Part shown: positions 15,610 through 22,180 of the stretch, in pieces
Layout of the letters: each line of letters begins with the position of its first letter
Numbering within the stretch: the first letter of the stretch is position 1
Notes under the pieces: model-generated
Databases searched by the model: none
Seen by the model: only the letters and a program-made list of their open reading frames with translations
What the model was told of the DNA's origin: nothing
From: a virus
DNA length: 28,776 nt
IMG/VR virus record: IMGVR_UViG_3300006802_000392
Coordinates: 1 to 28,776 of that record
Strand: one strand, 5' to 3'
Position numbers and translations under genes: made by a program

Positions 15610-15965
15610 TGGCGACGCGGATAGTTAAGAACCGTGATTTGGCGTTAAAAATAGGCTACGCCGCTACGGATTGGAACTATCCGATAACCTTTGACGAACA
15701 CGTTGCGCGCGCAAAAGGATGGAATGTAGACATTATAGAGCGAGATGGCCAACCAATAGGCGCTATTTTTGAGCGCGACGGCGAGATCCACTGCTCTATT
15801 TTGCCTCAGTGGCGGCGCAAATGGCTGACAAAAGGGCTTTTGAGACAGATTGTTGACCGCCCAGGATTTCATACACGGGTGGACGATGGACACGACTATA
15901 TGTATGGTATTCTGGCGCGACTTGGCATGAAAAGCCGCCCTGACGGCACGGTAGGAAGGATCTGA
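15609..15965 (+). CDS. GNAT-like internal protein, similar to T7 gp13-type (118 aa)
   Basis: The segment QPIGAIFERDGEIHCSILPQ, then WRRKWLTKGLLRQI, has the shape of an acetyltransferase core strand and motif A region. The Gln/Arg-x-x-Gly-x-Gly acetyl-CoA loop is degenerate (WRRKWLTKG). Phage proteins of this type, including the T7 internal core protein gp13 group, are GNAT-like folds used in virion assembly rather than catalysis. It sits just before the ejection protein genes, which agrees with that role. Enzyme activity is not supported by the visible residues. Confidence 0.6.
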   Translation: MATRIVKNRDLALKIGYAATDWNYPITFDEHVARAKGWNVDIIERDGQPIGAIFERDGEIHCSILPQWRRKWLTKGLLRQIVDRPGFHTRVDDGHDYMYGILARLGMKSRPDGTVGRI

Positions 15966-15967
15966 CT

Positions 15968-16645
15968 ATGGGGTGGGGTAAGGCCGCAGAGGCGCAAAAT
16001 CAAGCCACGCAAATGTCAATGCTTATGCAGGCTCAACAGGCCGCACAGGCGCAGCAGGCGCTTGAACGTGGACAGCAGCAAGCGACCGCCGCTTATCAGC
16101 CTTATCAACAGTTCGGCACAGAGGCGACCAATCAGTTGGCGATTTTGATGGGCCTGCGCCCCGGCGCTGGCTCTGGCTCGCTTATGCAGCAGCCCACGGC
16201 GGCGCAGCTTGAAATGGACCCTGGCTATGCCTTCCGTGAACAGCAGGGAATGCAGGCTGTTAACCGTTCGGCGGCGGCTCAAGCGGGGCTTCAGTCCGGA
16301 GCGGCGCTTAAAGCAGCGCAACGGTTTGGCCAAGACCTTGCCAGCCAAGAATACGGCAACGCATACAATCGCTTTATGGCTAATCGCGCCAATCAAATCG
16401 GACTGCTCCAGGGCGGCCAACAGACTGGCTTTAACGCGGCGCAAGGGACCGGCAACGCGGCGCTTGGCACCGCTACAAACTTGGCGCAGAACTATCAGAA
16501 TCTTGGCCAAGGTTTAGGTCAGGGCTACGCCAATATTGGCGCGGCTAACGCCAGCGCTTACATGGCCCCGACCAATCTTTTAGCGCAGGTGCTTGGCCAA
16601 GGCATTCAAGCGGCCGGTTATGCTTACGGACGGAGGCCGCAATAA
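15968..16645 (+). CDS. DNA ejection (internal virion) protein, Ala/Gln/Gly-rich (225 aa)
   Basis: The 225-residue protein starts with a Gln and Ala-rich helix (AQQAAQAQQALERGQQQATA) and contains the block MDPGYAFREQQGMQAVNRSA, followed by GAALKAAQRFGQDLASQEYG and NAYNRFMANRANQIGLLQGG. This block is a hallmark of podoviral DNA transfer proteins in the region corresponding to P22 gp7. Such proteins are packed in the head, leave with the DNA and help form a channel through the cell envelope. It is the first of three consecutive ejection-type genes. It overlaps the next gene by one base. Confidence 0.82.
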   Translation: MGWGKAAEAQNQATQMSMLMQAQQAAQAQQALERGQQQATAAYQPYQQFGTEATNQLAILMGLRPGAGSGSLMQQPTAAQLEMDPGYAFREQQGMQAVNRSAAAQAGLQSGAALKAAQRFGQDLASQEYGNAYNRFMANRANQIGLLQGGQQTGFNAAQGTGNAALGTATNLAQNYQNLGQGLGQGYANIGAANASAYMAPTNLLAQVLGQGIQAAGYAYGRRPQ

Positions 16646-18390
16646 TGGCCGTTCAATATACACCTATTCCTGAATTGCAGGTTCCTAACGTCAATTTTCT
16701 TGGCGCTATGGCGCAAGGCGAAGCCGCACGGCTGGCAGAGTTACAGGCCGCTAAAACCGCGCAGGCTATGGAATTACAAGGACGCGCAGCGCAGCGTCAA
16801 GAAGAAGAATCGGCGCTGAATGCCAAAGTTAAGCTACAAGAGCTTAACGATAAGATCCGCGCGCATGCTGTCTCGCGCTTAAGCGCCGTGCCAGAAGGCG
16901 ATCAGGAAGCCTATCTTAAGACGATTGGTGAATTTAAGGACATCTTTCCGGCCGAATACGAAGTGTTGTCTAAGCGCAAATGGGACGCGGACACGCGCCG
17001 CATGGTATTGTTAACGCCCGAACAGCAGTATAAACAAGAGACTAAAGACGTGCTGTTGCCGTCCGGTGAGACGCAAACTTACGGCTATAATCCCTATCTC
17101 GGCGGCGCTCCGGCTAAACCGATTGGCGGCCTTGTTGGCGCGGCGCAGTACGAGCCGGTTGAGGATAAGAATAAAAACATAATTGGCTACCGCGTTAAAG
17201 GAACTACACAGGTCATATCGCCGGAAGCGGCTGCGCCGGCATCAGATATGACAACGTCGCTTATTAAAGAACGCGAAGGCTACATTGAAAAGCCTAAGTA
17301 TGACGTGAATGCTTATCGCGCCGGCTATGGCAGCGACACGGTTACCCGCGCGGATGGCTCGATTGAACGCATCAAGCCCGGCATGTCGGTCAGTCGTGAA
17401 GACGCGGAGCGCGATCTCCAGCGCCGTATTCAGACTGAGTTTGTGCCGAAAGCGGCGGCTAAAGTCGGCGAAGAAAACTGGTCGCGCCTGCCGGAAAACG
17501 TGCGGGCGTCGCTTACGTCTATCGCTTACAACTACGGCACAATCCCCAGCCGCATCGTTCCGGCTGTGCAGTCCGGCAATCCTGAAACGATTGCGCGCGC
17601 GATTGAAAGTCTCGCTGGCGACAACAAAGGCGTCAACGCTGGGCGTCGTATGCAGGAAGCAAATATTGCGCGTGGCACGGCGTTCCCCGGCACTCGCGCT
17701 GTCCCGGCCTTCGCCGCTATGGGCTCGCCTGAATTTATGGGCGGCCCGCAAATTCAGCCGCCGATCAACATGATGGCCCCTGCGCCTGCGCCGGTTAATG
17801 CTATGGCTGCACCAATAGCCGCGCCTGCGCCCATCCCTGCACCTGCGCCGATGCCGCCGGTTCCATCTATGGAGATCAAGCCTAAGCGCACGTTTGCGAT
17901 TGGCACTGAAAAAGCTGCGCAGCAAAAGGCGGCGTTGGAAACTCTTCAGGATCTAGAAATTGATCCGGCGACCGGCGATGACCGCGTGGCGAAACTGATC
18001 CGCAAATCCACAAGCGGCGGTCTTGAGACAGGATTGGCTAAGACGGCGGAATATCTGACCGGCGAAGCTACGCCGGGTATGGTAGCCATAGCTGATCTTA
18101 AAGGCATTATTAACGACGCCGTTCTGTCTAGGCTTGGCGGCAATCTGGGTGCGCAAATATCTGACGATGATGTTAAATTCATCGAAAAAGCTATGGGCGA
18201 CATTGCCAATCCTGAGATTGGGTCAAACGCCCGATTGAGCGCGTGGAAAGAAGTTAAGCGCCGGTTGGCCAGATACGCGGATGTTGATCTGCCCGCGCCG
18301 CCCTCGCGCGGTAAAGCCGGTGAGATGAACGCACCTGCCGAAAAGCCGACAGAACGTAAACGCATCAAATTCATGGACTTGGGTGACTGA
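16645..18390 (+). CDS. internal virion / ejection protein with embedded T4-type lysozyme domain (581 aa)
   Basis: The N-terminal 200 residues are helical and Gln, Ala and Lys-rich. At about 204-345 lies a T4-lysozyme-type (GH24-like) domain. It contains LIKEREGYIEKPKYDVNAYR, then AGYGSDT, SREDAERDLQRRI, and LPENVRASLTSIAYNYGTIP. Glu211 and Asp220 have the same 9-residue spacing as catalytic Glu11 and Asp20 of T4 lysozyme. The usual Thr (Thr26) position appears to be Ala226. A Pro and Ala-rich linker (about 376-408) leads to a C-terminal helical domain (about 410-550, with QISDDDVKFIEKAMGDIANP). I infer that it is ejected with the DNA and locally opens peptidoglycan during infection. Confidence 0.82.
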   Translation: MAVQYTPIPELQVPNVNFLGAMAQGEAARLAELQAAKTAQAMELQGRAAQRQEEESALNAKVKLQELNDKIRAHAVSRLSAVPEGDQEAYLKTIGEFKDIFPAEYEVLSKRKWDADTRRMVLLTPEQQYKQETKDVLLPSGETQTYGYNPYLGGAPAKPIGGLVGAAQYEPVEDKNKNIIGYRVKGTTQVISPEAAAPASDMTTSLIKEREGYIEKPKYDVNAYRAGYGSDTVTRADGSIERIKPGMSVSREDAERDLQRRIQTEFVPKAAAKVGEENWSRLPENVRASLTSIAYNYGTIPSRIVPAVQSGNPETIARAIESLAGDNKGVNAGRRMQEANIARGTAFPGTRAVPAFAAMGSPEFMGGPQIQPPINMMAPAPAPVNAMAAPIAAPAPIPAPAPMPPVPSMEIKPKRTFAIGTEKAAQQKAALETLQDLEIDPATGDDRVAKLIRKSTSGGLETGLAKTAEYLTGEATPGMVAIADLKGIINDAVLSRLGGNLGAQISDDDVKFIEKAMGDIANPEIGSNARLSAWKEVKRRLARYADVDLPAPPSRGKAGEMNAPAEKPTERKRIKFMDLGD

Positions 18391-20234
18391 TGGACGTTGA
18401 ACTGCCGGACGGCACCGTTATTGAAGGCGTTCCTGAAGGAACGACTAAGGCTCAACTCATGGCCAAGCTGCGTAGCAGCGGGTATGACGTCAGTAAGCTT
18501 GCGCCACCTTCCGATGCAGGGAAATTTCGATTTGCGTCGCCGGAGACGGAACAAACCGGCGTCGAATTTATCGGCGGGTTGGCTAAAGCCGCTGAAGATT
18601 ATTTTGCTAAACGTCCGATGCCCGAATATGTCGAACGCGTCGCCGGGAATATTCCGCAAGACGTTATGGCCATTTCGCAGGGATTCACGCCCGAGGCGTT
18701 GGCGGCTACAGGGCAAGCGTTACGTGAACGCCCGGTCGAAACACTGTCAACTGTTGGCAGCGAAATGCTTCGCGGCGCAGGTAGGTTTGTTCGTGACCCG
18801 GCAGGCACTTTTGCCGAAGCGCCCATATCTACGCTGATGGGGCTTCAGGGCGCGCAGCTTCTTCGCGCGCCTAGCCGTTTTGCCGTCAATACTCTGGCCG
18901 AAGTTGCTGCGCCGCCAGTGCGCCGCGCGTTGTCGCCAGCCAATCGCATGATTTCTGACGTGTTTGGCGCGCCTGAAATCCAGCCTGCGCTTCAGGCTGC
19001 GCCCCCTGGCACGTCGGTTTCGCAGGCTCTGGCGGATCTTAACGCGCCGCGCGCTCAAGCCGTCGCCAGACAGGCGGCGGAGATTGTGCCGGAGGCGACC
19101 TACGGAGCGCGTCAGGCACAGGAAGCCTCGCGTGCGCAGCGCATGGCGCAGGTGGCCGGCACGCCGGAAGAATTGGCAGTTCTTGAAGAAGCGCGGTCGG
19201 CAGAAGCGGCAGCTAACTATGGCCGCGCTTTCGCGCAAATAATGCCGGAGACACCAGAGCTTACGTCTTTAATGGGTAAGCCATCTATTAAACGCGCGTT
19301 TAGCCGTGCGGCGCAGATTGCCAGCGAACGGGGGCGTCCGTTTAAGATCGGCGAAACAACCCCCGAAACCGTCACGCCATCTACAATATTGGATGAATTT
19401 GGCCGTCCAGTCCAAAAAGTAACGCCGGCTCAGACCGCTGAATTTCCAGTGGAAAGCCTTCATTATGTGAAGATGGCGTTGGATGATATGATTCGCGATC
19501 CAGAAACTTTTGGTATCGGCGCAACCGAAGTTTCCGCTATTAGAAACACACGGCGCAAGTTCATTTCACAGCTTGAAAAGAACGAAGCCTACGCAACGGC
19601 GCGTCAAAACTACGCCGAACAAAGCGCGCCAATCAACCGTATGCAAGTGGCCCAGCAACTCCAGAAAGCGCTTATTGCGCCGTTGACCGGCGAAGCTACG
19701 CGGGCTGGCGTATTCGCAACGGCGGCCGAAGAAGCGCCGCGCACCATACGAAAAGCCACGGGCCAGCAATTCTTCAATAAACTTGAAGATGTGCTTGATT
19801 CCGAAGATATGCAGGTTGTCAACGACATCCGTGATGAGTTCCGCCGTACCAAACTGGCTGACGAACAGGCTAAACTTGGCCGCGCCGCCGCGCCAGAGGT
19901 TGACGAATTGGCGTCCGCCAAGATTGCATCGGCTATGAATATTCCGTTCCTTAACCGGGCGTGGACGATTGCCAACACGATTGTTAAACGGTCGCTTGGT
20001 AAGATTGACGAAAAGCTCGCGACTGAGATCGGCATGATGATGCAAGATCCGGCCGAACTTAGCAAAGCCATAACTAAAGCTAAAGAGTATGAGGCCAAGA
20101 CGGCCGGCATAGTCGAAAAAGCAAGAGCCCGTCGCCAAGGTGTTGTCAAAGCCGCGCCGCGTCAGGCCATAGCTGGATCGGTCAGCTTTCAGAATGTCAT
20201 GGCCCCCGAAAACCGCAACGCGATGGCGAGATGA
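18390..20234 (+). CDS. internal virion / ejection protein (614 aa)
   Basis: The 614-residue protein begins DVELPDGTVIEGVPEGTTKA, then QLMAKLRSSGYD, the short 'polypeptide-DGT...G-T-x-A-x-x...K' motif common at the start of phage internal virion proteins. The rest is mainly long amphipathic helices rich in Ala, Glu, Arg and Gln, with no enzymatic motif. This is typical of large ejected core proteins (compare P22 gp16 and gp20 by position, not by visible identity). It is the third and last of the ejection block and immediately precedes lysis genes, to which it is linked by an ATGA overlap. Confidence 0.72.
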   Translation: MDVELPDGTVIEGVPEGTTKAQLMAKLRSSGYDVSKLAPPSDAGKFRFASPETEQTGVEFIGGLAKAAEDYFAKRPMPEYVERVAGNIPQDVMAISQGFTPEALAATGQALRERPVETLSTVGSEMLRGAGRFVRDPAGTFAEAPISTLMGLQGAQLLRAPSRFAVNTLAEVAAPPVRRALSPANRMISDVFGAPEIQPALQAAPPGTSVSQALADLNAPRAQAVARQAAEIVPEATYGARQAQEASRAQRMAQVAGTPEELAVLEEARSAEAAANYGRAFAQIMPETPELTSLMGKPSIKRAFSRAAQIASERGRPFKIGETTPETVTPSTILDEFGRPVQKVTPAQTAEFPVESLHYVKMALDDMIRDPETFGIGATEVSAIRNTRRKFISQLEKNEAYATARQNYAEQSAPINRMQVAQQLQKALIAPLTGEATRAGVFATAAEEAPRTIRKATGQQFFNKLEDVLDSEDMQVVNDIRDEFRRTKLADEQAKLGRAAAPEVDELASAKIASAMNIPFLNRAWTIANTIVKRSLGKIDEKLATEIGMMMQDPAELSKAITKAKEYEAKTAGIVEKARARRQGVVKAAPRQAIAGSVSFQNVMAPENRNAMAR

Positions 20235-20485
20235 TTATGGTCGAGTATCAAGTTCTCTTTGACGTGGCCATCGGCGTGATCGGTGTGTTGGGTGGCTGGA
20301 CGCTCAACACGGTCTGGGCGGCTGTAAAGGGTCTTCAGGAAGCCGATAAGGAGTTGGCCGAAAAGGTCGGGCAGATTGAGGTGCTAGTCGCCGGGCGCTA
20401 TGTGACCCGCGACGAGTTTAATCAGGTGCTGAATCAAGTTTTTGAAAGACTAGACCGCATCCGTGACTTGGTGAGCCGCCAATGA
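20231..20485 (+). CDS. small membrane protein of lysis cassette, possible holin/XhlA-like (84 aa)
   Basis: One hydrophobic segment (about residues 8-31, VLFDVAIGVIGVLGGWTLNT) is followed by a charged coiled coil (KGLQEADKELAEKVGQIEVL) and ends VLNQVFERLDRIRDLVSRQ. One TM plus a coiled-coil region resembles XhlA-type lysis accessory proteins and other phage proteins encoded just before endolysins. Here the coiled coil would be on the other side of the membrane from a short N-terminus. The start could be ATG 20231 or ATG 20237. It overlaps the endolysin start by 4 nt. Whether it makes the lethal hole is untested. Confidence 0.68.
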   Translation: MIMVEYQVLFDVAIGVIGVLGGWTLNTVWAAVKGLQEADKELAEKVGQIEVLVAGRYVTRDEFNQVLNQVFERLDRIRDLVSRQ

Positions 20486-20988
20486 AAGAGAACTACGACG
20501 CCTGCCTGAAGCAGACGCTGCGCTATGAAGGCGGCAAGGTCGACAACCCAAAAGATCCTGGCGGCCGGACTGCTTACGGTGTCACGCAAAATACCTACAA
20601 CGCGTGGAGAGCCAAGCACGGGCTTAGCCAGAAAGATGTGTTTCAGATTGCAGACTCAGAAGTCGCGGCGATCTATCGGCAGGAATACTGGGACAAGATC
20701 CGTGGCGACGATTTGCCGGACGGGCTGGACTTTGCTGTGTTCGATTTCGCCGTCAACAGCGGCGTCAGCCGCGCGTCTAAATACCTTCAGTCTATGGTCG
20801 GCGTCACGCAGGACGGCCAGATTGGCCCGAAGACAATCGCCGCCGCCAAAGCCTATCTTGGCGTCAGATTGACAGACATGCGACTAGGCTTCTTAAAAGG
20901 ACTACCGACATGGGCTACTTTTGGGCGTGGCTGGGCCAATCGGATAAACGACGTTTATGCTGTTGTGCGGGACTTATGCTCGCGCTGA
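20482..20988 (+). CDS. endolysin, GH108-type muramidase
   Basis: The 168-residue protein has LRYEGGKVDNPKDPGGRTAY, then GVTQNTYNAW at its N-terminus, the glycosyl hydrolase 108 signature with catalytic Glu16 in the EGG motif. It continues with IYRQEYWDKIRGDDLPDGLD, then FAVFDFAVNSGVSRASKYLQ, and a C-terminal peptidoglycan-binding_3-like region (VGVTQDGQIGPKTIAAAKAY). It cleaves the peptidoglycan sugar backbone to release progeny. No signal peptide or SAR-type N-terminal anchor is present, so a holin is needed for export. The last 79 nt of the gene also encode the start of a lipoprotein in another frame. Confidence 0.92.
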   Translation: MKENYDACLKQTLRYEGGKVDNPKDPGGRTAYGVTQNTYNAWRAKHGLSQKDVFQIADSEVAAIYRQEYWDKIRGDDLPDGLDFAVFDFAVNSGVSRASKYLQSMVGVTQDGQIGPKTIAAAKAYLGVRLTDMRLGFLKGLPTWATFGRGWANRINDVYAVVRDLCSR

Positions 20989-21056
20989 CAGGCTGCGCTG
21001 ATCTGAAGTATTACGAGTGCGTCGCGCGCGACCGCACGTCAAACCCGTGCAATTAG
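20910..21056 (+). CDS. small lipoprotein overlapping the endolysin gene (48 aa)
   Basis: ATG at 20910 opens a 48-residue frame inside the 3' end of the endolysin gene, ending TAG 21054-21056. An AAGGA ribosome site lies 8 nt upstream (20897-20901). The product has a short basic region (SDKRR), a hydrophobic stretch (LCCCAGLMLALTG) and a lipobox LTGC with the lipidated Cys at 29. The mature part would be only 20 residues (ADLKYYECVARDRTSNPCN after Cys29), with two further cysteines. The overlap with a lysis gene recalls Rz1-type outer spanins, although Pro-richness is lacking. Another start could be ATG 20976, which would leave only 26 residues. I infer an outer-membrane lipoprotein acting in lysis. 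Confidence 0.68.
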   Translation: MGYFWAWLGQSDKRRLCCCAGLMLALTGCADLKYYECVARDRTSNPCN

Positions 21057-21065
21057 GTAGTGGCC

Positions 21066-21287
21066 ATGTCCGCGGATCAAAGCCTGTTAAGCGCCTATAG
21101 ATCAAACCCATTAGTAACGGGTTTATTCATCCTAAATATATTGTCTATATTAGGGGCCGGTTATTTCTTAAATGAAAGCGACCGTCGAAATATAGACTAT
21201 CTCCGCGAGAGAGATAAAGACGTTCAGAAATTCAGAACGACTGTTTTAGAAGTAGTTAGCCATTGTGTTGTCCCAAAGGAGAGGTAA
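21066..21287 (+). CDS. small single-TM membrane protein of lysis cassette (73 aa)
   Basis: One strong hydrophobic segment (about residues 17-35, LVTGLFILNILSILGAGYFL) is followed by a charged helix (SDRRNIDYLRERDKDVQKFR) and ends VVSHCVVPKER. This is the layout of a small inner-membrane protein with a soluble coiled domain. An inner spanin or antiholin role is possible from its place in the cassette. ATG 21066 is preferred because TAGG lies about 8 nt before it; an in-frame GTG at 21060 would add two residues but is only 2 nt from that site. It is followed at once by the next gene, with AAAGGAGAGG as a strong ribosome site. Confidence 0.68.
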   Translation: MSADQSLLSAYRSNPLVTGLFILNILSILGAGYFLNESDRRNIDYLRERDKDVQKFRTTVLEVVSHCVVPKER

Positions 21288-21464
21288 ATGATTACGAATT
21301 GGATGACCACGATCCCCGGAATCCTGACGCTGCTGTCCGTGTTGTTTCATGCTTGGCAGACGAAAGACGTGAACTGGACGGATCTTCAGAACGCGCTTGT
21401 TGCGCTCGGCCTCGTCGCGGCTAAAGATTGGAACGTGACGGGCGGCTCGCGCGGTGAAGGTTGA
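21288..21464 (+). CDS. small hydrophobic protein, holin candidate (58 aa)
   Basis: ATG at 21288 directly follows the previous stop and gives a 58-residue product ending TGA 21462-21464. It is preceded by a strong AGGAGAGG ribosome site. Two hydrophobic stretches are seen (IPGILTLLSVLFHAW and LQNALVALGLVAA), then a tail KDWNVTGGSRGEG. Small phage lysis-region proteins ending in 'GLxAKDxNVTGG' are familiar from many phages and are commonly thought to be holin-like. The hydrophobic pattern supports membrane association, but the two segments are short, so hole formation is inference. Confidence 0.68.
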   Translation: MITNWMTTIPGILTLLSVLFHAWQTKDVNWTDLQNALVALGLVAAKDWNVTGGSRGEG

Positions 21465-21690
21465 AAGGGTCAGGTTGCGGAACCTAAGACCGTGGAAGAA
21501 ACTGCTGCTGATCTTGATAGCGGTAAGTTCTGAAGGCTGCGCCAGCGGGAGCACTTGTCCCCCGCTGGTCGACTATTCAGCCGAACTCCAAACCAAAGCG
21601 GCTAAAGAATTACGCGCTCTCCCCAACGACAGCGCTGTCGCTCGGCTTGTCGTCGATTACGGTCAGCTTCGTCGAACGTGCCGGCTTTAA
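21454..21690 (+). CDS. spanin-like lipoprotein (78 aa)
   Basis: The product has a basic N-terminus (RVRLRNLRPWKK), a hydrophobic stretch (LLLILIAVSSEGC) and a likely lipid-acceptor Cys at 29, though the Glu before Gly makes the lipobox atypical. The mature part is CASGSTCPPLVDYSAELQTK, then AAKELRALPNDSAVARLVVD, ending QLRRTCRL. Proteins with this 'CPPLVxYxxxxQxxAAxELRALPxxSAxAR' pattern occur in phage lysis cassettes and are believed to act as outer-membrane spanin components. Start is GTG 21454 or, with GAAAGGG about 5 nt upstream, TTG 21475. It overlaps the holin candidate by 11 nt and the convergent DUF6378-like gene by 81 nt. Confidence 0.7.
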   Translation: MKVERVRLRNLRPWKKLLLILIAVSSEGCASGSTCPPLVDYSAELQTKAAKELRALPNDSAVARLVVDYGQLRRTCRL

Positions 21691-21993
21691 GTTATGGCGC
21701 GTTTTATACTGGACCTGTTGGCGTGACGCCGCGTAATCGTCCGCAAACGTCGCCGCAAACAGTTCATAGTTTACCGCGTCGACATGGCTATCCTGGTGCG
21801 CCGGTGAGTTGAACGCGCGGGCGTTCTTGACGCAAGCAAGGATGATGGCGATCTCGTAGGGGTGAAAATCACGCCCAATTCGCAGCGTCGCCAGATCCGC
21901 CGCAAGCTGGAAATTGTTCTCAATACCGCCGTATCCCTGACCGCGCTGGTCAATAATCTTTGCAGCTTCATACAGTAGTTCTTGCGGGTTCAT
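21610..21993 (-). CDS. DUF6378-like phage protein (127 aa)
   Basis: The N-terminal 85 residues carry AAKIIDQRGQGYGGIENNFQ, then LAADLATLRIGRDFHPYEIA, IILACVKNARAFNSPAHQDS and HVDAVNYELFAATF. This is the pattern of the phage DUF6378 family (RG-x-x-YG-x-x-x-x-N, K-x-AR, DS-x-x-D-x-x-NY). The His, Asp and Glu arrangement resembles the MazG / all-alpha nucleotide pyrophosphohydrolase fold, but activity is not established. The start at 21993 has GGAG 7 nt upstream. Its C-terminal ~27 residues overlap the spanin-like gene tail-to-tail. It is the last gene of the leftward unit, and overlaps the preceding gene by 26 nt. Confidence 0.75.
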   Translation of the reverse strand: MNPQELLYEAAKIIDQRGQGYGGIENNFQLAADLATLRIGRDFHPYEIAIILACVKNARAFNSPAHQDSHVDAVNYELFAATFADDYAASRQQVQYKTRHNLKPARSTKLTVIDDKPSDSAVVGESA

Positions 21994-22180
21994 TTATCAT
22001 CTCCATGATGGCCGCCCTCTCTCTTAACATGCGCAGCACAGTGTAACGTTGATGCAGGCGCACAAGGATAGTCGAGCGCCGGGCGTGACGCTGTTCTTCC
22101 TCCAGTAGGTCTAAGACCTCCTGTTCTGTCAGATCGGCCAGCCGATCATTAAGTTCTTTCCATGTTAGACAGCTCGGCAA
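21968..22180 (-). CDS. small helical phage protein, TTG start (70 aa)
   Basis: The 70-residue, highly charged helical protein (TWKELNDRLADLTEQEVLDL, then LEEEQRHARRSTILVRLHQR and YTVLRMLRERAAIM) occurs between the helicase and the DUF6378-like gene. Similar short proteins with LTEAEVLxLLEEE...RRxSILxRLHQRY are familiar in phage replication regions, without known role. The start is TTG at 22180, supported by GGAG 7 nt upstream; no ATG is available in frame near it. It overlaps the helicase gene by 32 nt and the next gene by 26 nt, so translation is likely coupled. Confidence 0.7.
   Translation of the reverse strand: MPSCLTWKELNDRLADLTEQEVLDLLEEEQRHARRSTILVRLHQRYTVLRMLRERAAIMEMINEPARTTV

Noticed and set aside
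17242-18716. Two long antisense frames (17242-17925 and 17946-18716) within ejection protein genes
   Set aside because: Arg-rich shadow frames opposite Ala/Lys-rich coding DNA with regular codon bias. There is no recognisable domain, and the + strand product has clear lysozyme and ejection motifs.
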